From Pithys albifrons albifrons (Eukaryota; Chordata; Aves; Passeriformes; Thamnophilidae), in assembly GCF_047495875.1 (NCBI RefSeq), contig NC_092465.1, forward strand, positions 1,604,501-1,668,500: 64,000 nt of DNA. Reading direction: 5' to 3'. A program made the position numbers and the translations under genes. Below, in pieces: positions 43,259-54,814 of the stretch. Below the pieces are notes generated by a model, which saw only the letters and a list, made by a program, of their open reading frames with translations, did no database searches and had not been told where the DNA came from. Every line of letters begins with the position of its first letter. Position 1 is the stretch's first letter.

Positions 43259-43342
43259 CTGGTCACAGATGAGCTCCCACTTCTTCTCGTTGTCGTACTG
43301 GCGGAGCAGCCGTGCCTTGTCCGGGGGCAGGTTCATGGAGTT
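43259..43342 (-). CDS. FMNL2: FMNL2 exon, start of GBD/FH3 (residues 1-28)
   Basis: Most 5' exon seen, phase 0 to 0, 28 codons. It reads [20 protein letters not shown] followed by KWELICDQ, which matches the beginning of the FMNL GTPase-binding domain just after the exon-1 residues. The acceptor is CACAG before AAC and the donor is CAG|GTAAGG. It is probably coding exon 2, because the start methionine and myristoylation glycine are upstream of it. Confidence 0.95.
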
Positions 43343-43345
43343 CTG

Positions 43346-43705
43346 TGGGCACAGAGAACAGCCATGAGGGAGTGGGCACGGGGCAGGGCAGGGGCTCAGG
43401 GGGCTCATGGAGTTCTGTGGGCACGGGGCAGGGCAGGGGTTCATGGGGTTCATGGAGTTCTGTGGGCACAGGAACAGCCATGAGGGAGTGGGCACGGGGC
43501 AGGGCAGGGGCTCAGGGGGCTCATGGAGTTCTGTGGGCACAGGAACAGCCATGAGGGAGTGGGCACAGGGCAGGGCAGGGGCTCAGGGGGCTCATGGAGT
43601 TCTGTGGGCACGGGGCAGGGCAGGGGCTCAGGGGGCTCATGGAGTTCTGTGGGCACAGGAACAGCCATGAGGGAGTGGGCACAGGGCAGGGCAGGGGCTC
43701 AGGGC
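43346..43705. repeat. Minisatellite at the acceptor side of the first exon seen
   Basis: Units with GGGGCTCAGGGGGCTCATGG, AGTTCTGTGGGCACAGGAAC and AGCCATGAGGGAGTGGGCAC. The unit word GGAGTTCTGTGGGCAC is also the exon edge at 43337-43352, so the array was probably seeded from the exon-intron boundary. Confidence 0.9.
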
Positions 43706-43889
43706 ATTCATTGGATGCTGAGAATTCCTGAGGGCAGGAATTGCTCAGAAACAGCCCCTCTGAATGTTGGGTCTGGCCCCAAAAGTGCCAGGGACCCAGA
43801 GGGCACCAAGGGCAGGGCAGGGTGTGGGGTCACACGAGGTGAGCACTGAGGACCAGCCTGAGCTCCAGTTCCCTTCTTTTAGGGAAATA

Positions 43890-44085
43890 TTCCTGGCTGG
43901 AGGGTGGGCAGGCCCTGGCACAGGTTGGGCAGAGAAGCTGTGGCTGCCCCTGGATCCCTGGGAGAGTCCAAGGCCAGGTTGGAGCCCCCTGGGCTGGTGG
44001 GAGGTGTCCCTGCCCATGGCAGGGGTGGCACTGGATGGGCTTGAATGTCCCTTCCAGCCCAAACCATTCCATGATTCCATGACCA
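43890..44085 (+). mobile_element. CR1 LINE 3' fragment
   Basis: GAGGGTGGGCAGGCCCTGGC, GCAGAGAAGCTGTGGCTGCC, CAGGGGTGGCACTGGATGGG, CAAACCATTCCATGATTCCA. Confidence 0.9.
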
Positions 44086-45620
44086 GCCACCTCCATCCAG
44101 CGGAGAGGATGGCACTCCCTGAGCTGCCACAGCACACACAGGAGCCACCCCAGCAGGGTCCCTGGGGTGCTGCACATGCCCTGCCCTTCCCCTGGGCAGT
44201 GCCAAGGGCAGCACCCCCTCCCCTCAGGCTGGGGCTGCCCAGGACACTCCTCTCCCAACAGCACCATCAAAGGCCACTTCACCCTAAGGCAACAACTCCT
44301 CAGGCTCCTGAATGTCCCCACGTGGGGCCTTCTCTGGGTGACACAGACCCTGAGGTGGCATTTCTGCCACCCAGCCCCACAGGGACAACCAGCCCAGCCT
44401 GGCACGGGCAGAGGCAGCAATCACATGATGCCCATCGCTCGCTGCCCACTTTGATGCCAGCACAGCTCTGCTGCCACCCCCCAGGGGCAGCTCTGCAGGG
44501 CAGTGTGGCACAGGCTGCCCCCTGGCTCCCAGGGCAGCTTTCCAGGAGTGCAGTGCCCCCGGAGAAGTGGGCAATGCCAAGGCAGGAATGCAAGGAGAGG
44601 ACCCCTATCAGCCCAGCAGCACCGAGCAGGGCCAAGGGTTGGGTGGAGAACCCCTGAGCACCTCCTGGCACCCAGCACCTCTTGGTCTCCAGCACTTCCT
44701 GGTCTCCAGTTGGCATTGCCAGCCTGCCCCAGTTGTGCCCTGAGCAGCACAGCCCACCCAGGACTGCTCCAGGGTGGGAGGTTCCTGTGGCCTGTGCCAC
44801 AGCAGCACTCAATAAATCCATGTTTGGCACTGAGCCCCTCCCTGAGGGATCACAGCCCTTGCCAAGCTGTGCCAGGGGCAGCCCTGCAGCTTTGGTACCA
44901 GCAGCATCCTCAGAGCATCCCAGACCCACAGCCCTGGCACTAACCCCATGCCAGGAAAGGAAGAGGAGGGATGTGGACAGCCCAGGCTGCCACCACCACC
45001 ACCCCCAGGAGCCCTGTGGGCATCAGCCCCACCACCCAAGGCTGCTCAGCTCCGTGGCACCTGCAATACCAGGGCTGAAATAAATCCCTGGCAGGGCTGC
45101 AAGTGCCAAGGGCGATGCTCCCTGTGCCAGGGGATGGCGTGTGCAGTGCTGACCACACTGGTGGGCACCACAGCAGGCAGGAGAGCCCTGGGATGAGGAA
45201 TTGCTGGGAGGGCAACCAGCAGGGCTGGGCATCCATGGCAAAGCTCCCCAGCCCTGGCTGGAAAGCAGGAGGGCTTGGAGTGACCCAGGAGCAGGGGTGG
45301 CACCTGCCCCCTCCAGCCCCAGAGGAGGCTCAGCACAGGGCACCCCACTCCAGGGCACCCCCAGGAGCACTGGTGGGTGCAGCCTCCCCTGGCACCAAGC
45401 CCAGGAACAGTGACCTGTGCTCCCAACACCATCCCCAGACTCAGAGGGACTGGAAACTCCTCCATGGGAATCCTGGGGACCCCGAGGGACCCCTCCAGTG
45501 CCCTGGCACCTCCTGGTCCACCCAGCAGCACCAAGGGGTGAGGGCAGCGAGGGTCCCCAGCCCATCCTGCCACCTGCAAGTTGTGTCTTCTCCTCTGTCC
45601 TCCTTCCATCCCAGCTGGAA
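44086..45620. other. Intron 1, no gene seen
   Basis: GC-rich and apparently single copy. No exon with plausible splice sites and conserved peptide recognised. Confidence 0.4.
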
Positions 45621-45624
45621 TGTC

Positions 45625-46510
45625 CCCTGCTCCCAGGGATCCCTCCACCCACTCCAGGGGGCTCCAGGGGATCCCTCCATGCTCCAGGGGGCTCCAGAGG
45701 ATCCCTCCATGCTCCAGGGGGCTCCAGGGGATCCCTCCACGCTCTCCAGGGGGCTCCAGGGGATCCCTCCACGCTCTCCAGGGGGCTCCAGAGGATCCCT
45801 CCACGCTCTCCAGGGGGCTCCAGAGGATCCCTCCACACTCCAGGGGGCTCCAGGGGATCCCTCCACCCTCCAGGGGATCCCTCCACCCACTCCAGGGGGG
45901 CTTCAGGGGATCCCTCCATGCTCCAGGAGTACTCCAGGGGATCCCTCCATGCTCCAGGGGGCTCCAGGAGATCCCTCCACCCACTCCAGGGGGCTCCAGG
46001 GGATCCCTCCACCCTCCAGGGGATCCCTCCATGCTCCAGGGGGGCTCATGGGGATCCCTCCACCCACTCCAAGGGGCTCCAGGGGATCCCTCCACGCTCC
46101 AGGGGATCCCTCCACGCTCTCGGGGGCTCCAGAGGATCCCTCCACCCTCTCCAGGGGGCTCCAGGGGATCCCTCCACACTCCCGGAGTACTCCAGGGGAT
46201 TCCTCCACACTTCAGGGGGCTCCAGGGGATCCCTCCACCCAATCCAGGGGGCTCCAGAGGATCCCTCCACCCTCTCCAGGGGGCTCCAGGGGATCCCTCC
46301 ACACTCCAGGAGTACTCCAGGGGATCCCTCCACACTCCCGGAGTACTCCAGGGGATCCCTCCACACTTCAGGGGGCTCCAGGGGATCCCTCCACCCAATC
46401 CAGGGGGCTCCAGGGGATCCCTCCACCCTCCAGGGGATCCCTCCACCCAATGCAGGGGGCTCCAGGGGATCCCTCCACCCAATCCAGGGGGCTCCAGGGG
46501 ATCCCCCCAC
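45625..46510. repeat. BamHI-bearing minisatellite, about 28 copies
   Basis: Units of CTCCAGGGGATCCCTCCACC with GCTCCAGGGGG or ACTCCGGAGT-like spacers. GGATCC is in nearly every unit. A block from about 46140 is repeated near 46260 (HOR-like). Confidence 0.95.
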
Positions 46511-46932
46511 TCTGCTGCCACGATCCCTGCTCTTCCTAAGGCCTGTTCTCCATCAGATACCAAATGCCCTCCCTCTGGCTGAGCGGGGCTGTCGCACTGA
46601 CAGTGTTTGCAGGCTCTGAGGGAACCTGCCCTTGATTCTCCTCTCAGTCTCTCCCCAGGCTCCTTATCAGCTCCACTCCTCCTTTAATGCACTTCTTGGC
46701 ATTTTTCCTGGGGGTTTTTCCCTCCTTCCTCCCCTCTGAGGATGCAAACACGTTCCACAGCTGCATGAAAAGCTTCCCTGTTCACCTGGCACCCCCCTCG
46801 TGCCCAGCCCTGATCTCCTCAGAGCTAATCAGCTCAGCCAGCCAGGCTGGCACCGGGCAGGGACCTGCTGGGAAGCTCAGCCTGGCAGGAGGGCAGAGCC
46901 TGGGGCAGGGCACAAGAGGAGCAGGTGCCAGT

Positions 46933-48612
46933 GAGCTCACCTGGAAATGAGCTCAGTGTGACCTCACTGGGCACAGGGAACTCCTTCATGCCACTGCAGG
47001 AACAACTGCCAGGACCTCAGTGGAATTTGCCAGAGATCCAACCTAACCCTCCCTGGCACAGCTCCAGCTGCTCCCTGGGTGCTGTGCCTGCTCACAGGGA
47101 GCAGAGATTGGGCATTTTCCTGTACCCCACTGGCCTGTGCCCCCTCCACTGCCCTGTGCCCCACTGTCCTGCATCCCCACTGCCCTATGCCCCACTGTCC
47201 TGCATCCCACTGGCCTGTGCCCCCTCCACTGCCCTATGCCCCCCCACTGCCCTGAGCCCCCCCCCACTGTCCTGCACTCCACTGGCCTGTACCCCCCATT
47301 GGCCTGTGCCCCACCGTCCCACACCCCCACTGTCCTGTGCCTCCCACAGTCCCGTGCCCCCCACTGCCCTGTGCCCTCAATGCCTTGTACCTGACTGTCT
47401 TGTACCCCACTGTCCTGTGCCCCACTATCCTGCATCCCACTGCCCTGTGCCCCCAATGCCTTGTACCCCACTGTCCTGTGCCCCCCACTGCCCTGTGCCC
47501 CCAATGCCTTGTACCCCACTGTCCTCTGCCCCCCACTGCCCTGTGCCCCCAATGCCTTGTACCCCACTGTCCTGTGCCCCACTGTCCCGTGCCCCCCACT
47601 GCCCTGTGCCCCCAATGCCTTGTACCCCATTGCCCTGTGCCCCACTGTCCTGCACCCCCCACTGTCCTGTGCCCCCCACTGCCCTGTGCCCCCAATGCCT
47701 TGTACCCCACTGTCCTGTGCCCCCCCCACTGTCCTGTGCCCCCCCACTGTCCTGTGCCCCCCCACTGTCCCGTGCCCCCACTGCCCCACTGCCCTGTGCC
47801 CCATGCCCACCCTCCTTCCCCCCCATGCCCACCCCATTGCCACCTGCCCCTGCACCCCCCACACCCCTCGTGGCTCCCCCCAAACACAATCTGGACTCAA
47901 AAGCCCCATTTTTAGCCCCACAATTTGCCCCCCTGGCAGAGCCCCCATACCCAGGAGAGCCCCAAGGTTGGCTCCTTACCCCAGAGCCCGAGGAGCTCAG
48001 CCCCACCTTCCCACCACCCTCCAGATCTCCAGGAGGGGGGCACCAGCCAGCCCTGGCACACTCCCTGCCTGGCAGGGAATGGGCACCTCAGGGACACCCA
48101 CCAGCCCCAGCCTGGAGGAGCCCCAGGCCCTCCTGCCCAGCACCCTGCAGTGTGCCAGGGCTGTGTGCCAACCACAGCGGGCTCCAAACCCCCCCAGCTC
48201 CCCCTTCCCCCCGAATTCCAGCGTTATTCACGTCTGCTGTGCCGTGCCAAGGAATGGAGGAGCTTTCCACTCCCTGGGGCTGGGCTGGCAAGGCAGAGCC
48301 AGAACTTCCATCAATCACGGGAGCAGATGGAAAACTGGGGGAAATACGAGCAGGGGCTCCAAAATATTGAGTGGCTTCAGAGCTAAAAATAAAACCAAGA
48401 GCACAGCAAGGAAATGGATGGATTCTGGAGCTGTGAAACAAAGCCCAGCTCTGTCCACACTGGCACAGCCTCCAGTCCTGGGCTTTGGCACTAAAGCTGA
48501 GGTTTGTGGATGGATCTACAAGAGTTGGGCACCAGCACTTTGCCCCTGGCCTCAAACATGCCCCTTGGAAAAGGGGCACCAGGAGCTGGTGGTGGCCCCA
48601 GGCCTTGGGAGC
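46933..48612. repeat. Tandem segmental duplication, block 1
   Basis: Starts GAGCTCACCTGGAAATGAGC and ends GGCCTTGGGAGC. It holds a CCCACTGTCCTGTGCC array (47120-47810) and a unique part (47812-48350). It shares both end segments with block 2. Confidence 0.9.
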
Positions 48613-49569
48613 TCACCTGGAAATGAGCTCAGTGTGACCTCACTGGGCACGGGGAACTCCTTCATGCCACTGCAGGAACATCTGCCAGGACCTCAGAGGA
48701 ATTTGCCAGAGATCCAACCTAACCCTCCCTGGCACAGCTCCAGCTGCTCCCTGGGTGCTGTCCCTGCTCACAGGGAGCAGAGATTGGGCATTGTCCTGTA
48801 CCCCACTGCCCTGTGCCCTCTCCACTGCCCTGTGCCCCACTGTCCTGTGCCCCCCACTGCCCTATGCCCCACTGTCCTGCATCCCCACTGTCCTGTGCCC
48901 CCTCCACTGCCCTGTGCCCCACTGCCCTGTGCCCCATTGCCCTGTGCCCCCCACTGCCCTACGCCCCACTGTCCTGTGCCCCCTCCACTGCCCTGTGCCC
49001 CACTGTCCTGTGCCCCCTCCACTGCCCTGTGCCCCACTGCCCTGTGCCCCCCTGTCCTCTGCCCCCTCCACTGCCCTATGCCCCACTGCCCTGTGCCCCC
49101 TCCACTGCCCTGTGCCCCACTGTCCTGTGCCCCACTGTCCTGTGCCCCCCTGTCCTCTGCCCCCTCCACTGCCCTATGCCCCACTGTCCTGTGCCCCCTC
49201 CACTGCCCTGTGCCCCCTCCACTGCCCTATGCCCCACTGCCCTGTGCCCCCTCCACTGCCCTATGCCCCACTGTCCTGCATCCCCACTGGCCTGTGCCCC
49301 CCACTGTCCAGGGGCTCCAAAATATTGAGTGGCTTCAGAGCTAAAAATAAAACCAAGAGCACAGCAAGGAAATGGATGGATTCTGGAACTGTGAAACAAA
49401 GCCCAGCTCTGTCCACACTGGCACAGCCTCCAGTCCCGGGCTTTGGCACTAAAGCTGAGGTTTGTGGATGGATCTACAAGAGTTGGGCACCAGCACTGTG
49501 CCCCTGGCCTCAACATGCCCCTTGGAAAAGGGGCACCGGGAGCTGGTGGTGGCCCCAGGCCTTGGGAGC
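48609..49569. repeat. Tandem segmental duplication, block 2 (internally deleted)
   Basis: Same order as block 1 but with a shorter CCACTGCCCTGTGCCCC array (48795-49308) joined directly to the AGGGGCTCCAAAATATTGAG segment. It lacks the roughly 540 bp corresponding to 47812-48350. The blocks overlap by the four bases GAGC (48609-48612). Confidence 0.9.
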
Positions 49570-50329
49570 AACCACCATTATCCAGGGAAAACACTGCAAC
49601 ACATCCCAGCTGGAAGCTGCCAGGTGGGAAGGGAAGGACCAGCCTGTGCCTCCAGGTGGGACCTGCACACCAGGTCAGAGCAGCTGCAGTGGTGGGGGGG
49701 TGGCTGAGCTGGGCTTTGTCCTGCTTATTCCTGGCTTTAATGGCAATTAAAAGGTTCAGTGGTTTGGAAAATGAGGGTGGCACCAGGCTGGGTGACTCAA
49801 AGGCTGAGCATCAGTAACTCATGGCAGGGGCTGATGCCCTCACTGCCCACATCATCTCCAAGTCCACAAGGCTTTGATGAACCAACAGGGCAGTGATGAG
49901 TTGGTATGAACACCACAGAGCCCTTGTGACCCATTTGTTCCAAAACCAGCCTTGAAAGCCTCAATAAAAGCAGAGGAACCCCTAAAAGGTGAGGTGTGCC
50001 CACCATCCACAGGGTGGGGATGGAAAAAGCCAGCCCTGCCCAGCTCCAGGTGCCAGGGGGGCACCACAGGTGAGTCACACACCACTGCCAATGCCATTCC
50101 ACAGCCCTTCCAGCAAAGGGTTAAACTTTCCTCTTCCACAAGGCACTGGCAACCTTGAGAGAAATCAAAGTATCCCAAGAAAACCTTATCTGCAAGAACA
50201 CACCCTTGGGAGGGTGAAGGCAATTCCCATTCCTGGGGAGACACCACCTAATTCCCAACAGGCTCTCTCCTCCCATCCCTCCTGCCTGGGATTATTCCCT
50301 CCTTCCAGCACCACCTGAGAGACAGAAAA
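49570..50329. other. Intron 1, no gene seen
   Basis: Single-copy sequence. Nothing recognisable. Confidence 0.35.
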
Positions 50330-50405
50330 ACAGTGGGGTTGGATCAAGGGTTGGACTTGATGACCTCGAAGGTCTTTTCCAACCCAATCCATTCTATGAT
50401 TCTAA
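50330..50405 (+). mobile_element. CR1 3' terminus
   Basis: GTGGGGTTGGATCAAGGGTT, GGACTTGATGACCTCGAAGG, CCAATCCATTCTATGATTCT: a short, well-preserved CR1 end. Confidence 0.9.
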
Positions 50406-50969
50406 GTCAGGGATGAAAAGCCTGGCCCAGGTTTTGTGAGGGGAGGGCACAGCAGTGAGGGGAGGGCACCTTGGCATTAACTCCCCTCAGCTTCCCACGC
50501 CCAGAGCTCAGGGAGTGATGGGGCTGAGGTGAAAGAGCTGTGAGCTCCCACTGCAGCCCAGCATGGCACAGAATGCCAAGGAGCCTGGGTGGCTGCCAGA
50601 GCTCCCCCCTGGCACATGACTGGCATGACCAGCAGCATTAATTCCTCTGCAGCAGCGCCAGCCCCCGAGCTGGCACAGGGCAGGAGGCCACGGGCACAGC
50701 CTGAAATGCCTCAGATTCCACTTCAGACCTTACAAAACCAACAGAAAATCCTTCTGTGTGCTAAGTGTGATCCAGCCCTGGCACAGGGTGCCCAGGGAGG
50801 ATGTGCAGCCACAGCCTCCAAAGGGGATCCAGCCCTCAGCAACCTGCTGGGGGCACCTCAGCCCACCCCTGACTCCAGGAACAGTGCCAGGAACGGTGCC
50901 AGGATCTGCTGGGCATGGCACAAGCAGCAGCAATCCCAATGTGAACCAGACCTTTTCCTTTGGCTGGAG

Positions 50970-51628
50970 CTGGCACAGAAATCCAGGTCCTTCCCAGCAG
51001 TGGGACATCCTTATCCCACTCACACTCCCTTATCCTTCTCTGCAGCAGCTCCAGGATGTTACCAGGCACTCCCTGGGGGTTCCCTGGGGGTCCCTTCCAG
51101 CTCAGGATATTCCAGGATTCTGAGCAGAAAGGAAAATCCTTTCTTATCCCAGTGCTGCCCTTCCCAAGGGCTTGGCACAGCCTGGCTGGCATTTGGCAGT
51201 GCCCACACCCCACACCTGCCCCCCTGCTTGGGAAAACACCCATGCCAGGCAGTCACCCCAAGGTGGGGGGGAAAGGAGGGAATGTGGGACCCCAGGGCAG
51301 GGGGAACACCCCAGTGGGAGCAGCAGCCCAGCCCTGGCAGTGCCACCTGAGGTGAGAGTGGCTCCAGGATCCAAGAGGAACCCCTGGGCACAGTGCTGAG
51401 GGAGGATGGAGCAAGCCAGACCCTCTGGGGGTCCCTTTGCCCAGGGAAGGGCTGACAGGGAAGAACTTTGCATTTTCTGGCCTGTTTTTAGCTAAAAAAA
51501 GGCAGTGCCAGTTCCAGAGCTGTGCTTGGCCTGGAGGTGTGAAGGTGCCTGGAGAAGGAACCAGCTGGGAAGGAGCCCAGACCAAGTGTCTGCTCCGTGT
51601 CCTGCAGAGCAATCAGGGCTGAGCTGGG
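50970..51628 (-). repeat. Inverted duplication, arm B (659 bp)
   Basis: Reverse complement of 39464-40122 without indels. A 41-bp exact copy of 51305-51345 sits at 51631-51671, two bases outside the arm. Confidence 0.95.
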
Positions 51629-51925
51629 GAAACACCCCAGTGGGAGCAGCAGCCCAGCCCTGGCAGTGCCAACCCTCCCAGCAGTGCCTGGCCCTGCCCC
51701 TGGGAACAGCACAGCCAGAGCCCAGCACAGCTAATTAGTGCTCCTTTCTGCTCAGCTAACGAGCCCTGGCAGTGCCACTGTGATGTCTGTATTCCAGGGG
51801 CTGGAAAGGACATTTTCCTGCTGGGCAGGACTGGGATGAGCAGGAGGGGCAGGTCCTTATGGTGCCAGGTGTGCCCACAGCAGTGAAGGGCATCCCAACC
51901 TGCTGCTCCATCCCCAGAGCAGTCT

Positions 51926-51926
<1 letters not shown>

Positions 51927-52006
<80 letters not shown>

Positions 52007-52032
52007 GAAATCAATCAATCAATCAATCAATC
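51927..52032. repeat. AAT then AATC microsatellite
   Basis: About 26 copies of AAT (51927-52004), followed by six of AATC. Confidence 0.98.
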
Positions 52033-52113
52033 CTGTAATAACCCCAGCAGGGAAAATCCTGGGTCAGGGACATCATTTCCCCTGGATGCCCAGTGGAGGG
52101 GAGTTTCCTACCA
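52031..52113. repeat. 83-bp direct repeat, copy 1
   Basis: TCCTGTAATAACCCCAGCAG to GTTTCCTACCA; repeated at 53159-53241. Both copies are preceded by (AAT)n. Confidence 0.95.
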
Positions 52114-52174
52114 ACAAAGGTGCCCCCACTGAGGTGGCACATGGTGAGGGCAGGTGGGGCTTTTGGGGAGGAAA

Positions 52175-52236
52175 TGGGTCAAACCAAACCAAACCAACCA
52201 AACCAAACCAACCCAACCAAACCAACCAAACCAACC
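52175..52236. repeat. AACC-type microsatellite
   Basis: AACCAAACCAAACCAACC runs. Confidence 0.95.
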
Positions 52237-52689
52237 CTCACACAAAGCAGCAATTCCAGAACACAAACCACCCCACTCCCTTTGGGCAGCCAGGCCTCTG
52301 CCAGCTGTCAAAGGTCAGTGCCCCAGCCCTTGGCACAACCCCACCTCTTGTTTTCCTGTCTCTGAGCCCTTTAAGGACTGTAAGGTAAAGCCACACCTGC
52401 AGTGCCCTGCCCTGTCTGTGTCTCACACCAGCCCCGGGCACAGGGGGCAGCCCCAGGGCACCTCCAGTTCAAATGCCACCTGATCAGATGCCAGAGAAGC
52501 AGGAAGGGACAGCTGGTAGGAAAGGTTGCCACAGGCCTCCTCTGACCTTTCCTTCAAAACCACGTGGCATCAAAACCAACCTGGCACCAACCACGACTGT
52601 GGAACGAGGCCAGGACCGGGCACGGCCCCTTCCTGGATTTCAGCAGCTCTTGGGGAGTCTGAGGGGCTGCCCTGGGCTCCAACAGCAGT

Positions 52690-52790
52690 TTGGGGACATG
52701 CCCAGGGGTGGCCTGGGCAGTGCTGGGGGAACTTGGTGGTCTCAGAGGGTTTTCCCAACCCAATCAATCCTGAGATTCCACGGCACCCCT
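52690..52790 (+). mobile_element. CR1 3' terminus
   Basis: GGGGTGGCCTGGGCAGTGCT, GGTCTCAGAGGGTTTTCCCA, CCCAATCAATCCTGAGATTC. Confidence 0.8.
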
Positions 52791-53158
52791 GGAAAGAACA
52801 GCCCCACCCCGTGCAAGCAAACGGTTCCTCCCCTTCTCTTCACCCCAGGAATGGATTTCAAGCCCTTTGCTCATCCCACCCAACCCTGGATGCCCCTGGG
52901 CCAGGCAGAAGGACCTCCTGGCTACCACTGTGGCCAAAATGCCCACTGGCCAGGCTGGCAGGAAAAGGGAACACAAACATTTGCAGGTCTAGGCTGGGAT
53001 TCCACAGCCAGCGCTGCCCATTAATATGAGGAATATTAATATTCATGCCATTAAAAAGGACATTTTACTGCTCAGTCACACAATTAACACCAGCTAAAAT
53101 TCTGACCAAAAGAGAGCACCATAAAGCCAGTATAATAATAATAATAATAAATAATAAA

Positions 53159-53241
53159 TCCTGTAATAACCCCAGCAGGGAAAATCCTGGATCAGGGACA
53201 TCATTTCCCCTGGATGCCCAGTGGAGGGGAGTTTCCTACCA
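53159..53241. repeat. 83-bp direct repeat, copy 2
   Basis: One mismatch to 52031-52113 (GGATCAGG for GGGTCAGG); preceded by a shorter AAT run (53131-53158). Confidence 0.95.
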
Positions 53242-53499
53242 CAGCCACCTTCATTCCTCCCTCCCTGCAGCAGCAAATGCAGCACCTGCTGGGCAATGCC
53301 CATGCTCAGCTCTGCCAAGATAAACCCACCAACCAGCCCCATCAGAGCTCCCTGGCATTAGCCAAGACCATCAATTCCCACCTCACTGAACTCCAACCAG
53401 CACCCCTGATGCTCCTTCCAGGCAGACACATCCACTCCCAGGGCACCAGGGGGCTCCTGGGCAGGAGGTGGCTCTGGGAGGAGCTGCAGGGACCCCCCA

Positions 53500-54030
53500 A
53501 ATGTGAGCCTGATGGAGCCCCAAATGTGAGCCTGATGGAACCCCAAATGTGAGCCTGAGGGCATCCTGAACTGAGCCTGATGGAACCCCAAATGTGAGCC
53601 TGATGGAACCCCAAATGGGAGCCTGATGGAACCCCAAATGGGAGCCTGAGGGCATCCTAAACTGAGCCTGATGGAACCCCAAATGTGAGCCTGAGGGCAT
53701 CCTGAACTGAGCCTGATGGAACCCCAAATGGGAGCCTGAGGGCATCCTAAACTGAGCCTGATGGAACCCCAAATGGGAGCCTGAGGGCATCCTAAACTGA
53801 GCCTGATGGAGCCCCAAATGTCAGCCTGATGGAATCCTAAATGTGATCATGATGGAACCCCAAATGCGAGCCTGATGGAGCCCCAAATGGGAGCCTGATG
53901 GAACCCCAAATGGGAGCCTGATGGAACCCCAAATGTGAGCCTGAGGGCATCCTAAACTGAGCCTGATGGAACCCTAAATGTGAGCCCGAGGGCACCTTTA
54001 ACATGAGCCTGATGGGATCCTTAACATGGT
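53500..54030. repeat. About 22-bp minisatellite, 24 copies
   Basis: Units GAGCCTGATGGAACCCCAAA plus TGG/TGTG, and a variant GAGCCTGAGGGCATCCTAAA. Confidence 0.95.
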
Positions 54031-54127
54031 CAGATGTGGCTCTGCTCCTTCCCACTCAGCATTCCCTCTGCTGGAGCTGCAGAACAGCAAAGGATGCTTG
54101 GAAAGTGCAGCTTCCAGGCTGGCAGAA

Positions 54128-54812
54128 CAGGGCACCTGGGGGGCACACCTGGGGGGCACACCTGAAGCACAGGAACCTAGGGGCACACTGGGGGGGCACC
54201 CCTGCAGCACAGGGCACTTGGGGGCACACCTGGGGGGCACACAGGGCACCTGAGGGTCACCTGGGGGCACACCTGCAGCACAGGGCACGTGGGAGGGCAC
54301 ACCTGGGGGCACATCATGCAGCACAGGGCACCTGGGGGCACACAGGGCACCTGGGGGCACACTTGGCGGCACCCCTGCAGCACAGGGCACCTGGGGGGCA
54401 CACCTGGGGGTACCCGTGCATACAGGGCGTCTAAGGGGGCACACCTGCAGCACAGGGCACCTGGAGGGCACATCTGGGGGGCACACCTGCAGCACAGGGC
54501 ACCTGGGGGCACACCTGGGGGTACCTGTGCATACAGGGCGTCTAAGGGGGCACCCCTGCAGCACAGGGCACCTGGGGGGCACACCTGGGGGCACACCTGC
54601 AGCACAGGGCACCTGGGGGGCACACCTGGGGGCACACCTGCAGCACAGGGCACCTGGGGGACACACCTGCAGCACAGGGCAGCTGGGGGCACAAAGGGCA
54701 CCTGAGGGGCACCCCTGCAGCACAGGGCACCTGGGGGGCACACCTGCAGCACAGGGCACCTGGGGGGCACACCTGGGGGCACACCTGCAGCACAGGGCAC
54801 CTCGGGGCACAG
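54128..54812. repeat. GGGCACACCTG minisatellite
   Basis: Irregular units of CACAGGGCACCTGGGGGGCA and CACCTGCAGCA. A GTGCATACAGGGCGTCTAAG variant occurs twice (54416, 54527), marking a block duplication. Confidence 0.95.
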
Positions 54813-54814
54813 AT

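Larger units (their letters stand above)
318..43342 (-). other. FMNL2: FMNL2 gene body, partial (19 internal exons)
   Basis: This is a formin of the FMNL group: a Rho-family-GTPase-regulated actin nucleator and elongator working at lamellipodia and filopodia. The nineteen exons join in frame to 802 codons in the order GBD/FH3, coiled coil, FH1, FH2. Phases match at all junctions and all introns are GT..AG. Paralogue choice rests on FMNL2-type residues recalled from the vertebrate protein, such as [33 protein letters not shown] and the VVFNSGLA end of FH1; FMNL1 and FMNL3 differ at many of these. The N-terminal exon and the last FH2 and tail exons are outside the window. Introns run from 91 to about 6100 bp, far shorter than in the very long mammalian gene. 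Residue numbers in the exon entries count from the first codon seen here. Confidence 0.93.

Noticed and set aside
318..43342. Assignment to FMNL1 or FMNL3
   Set aside because: The FH2 segments [14 protein letters not shown] and [14 protein letters not shown] and the [10 protein letters not shown] linker fit FMNL2; the paralogues differ there by recall. A database alignment would settle it.
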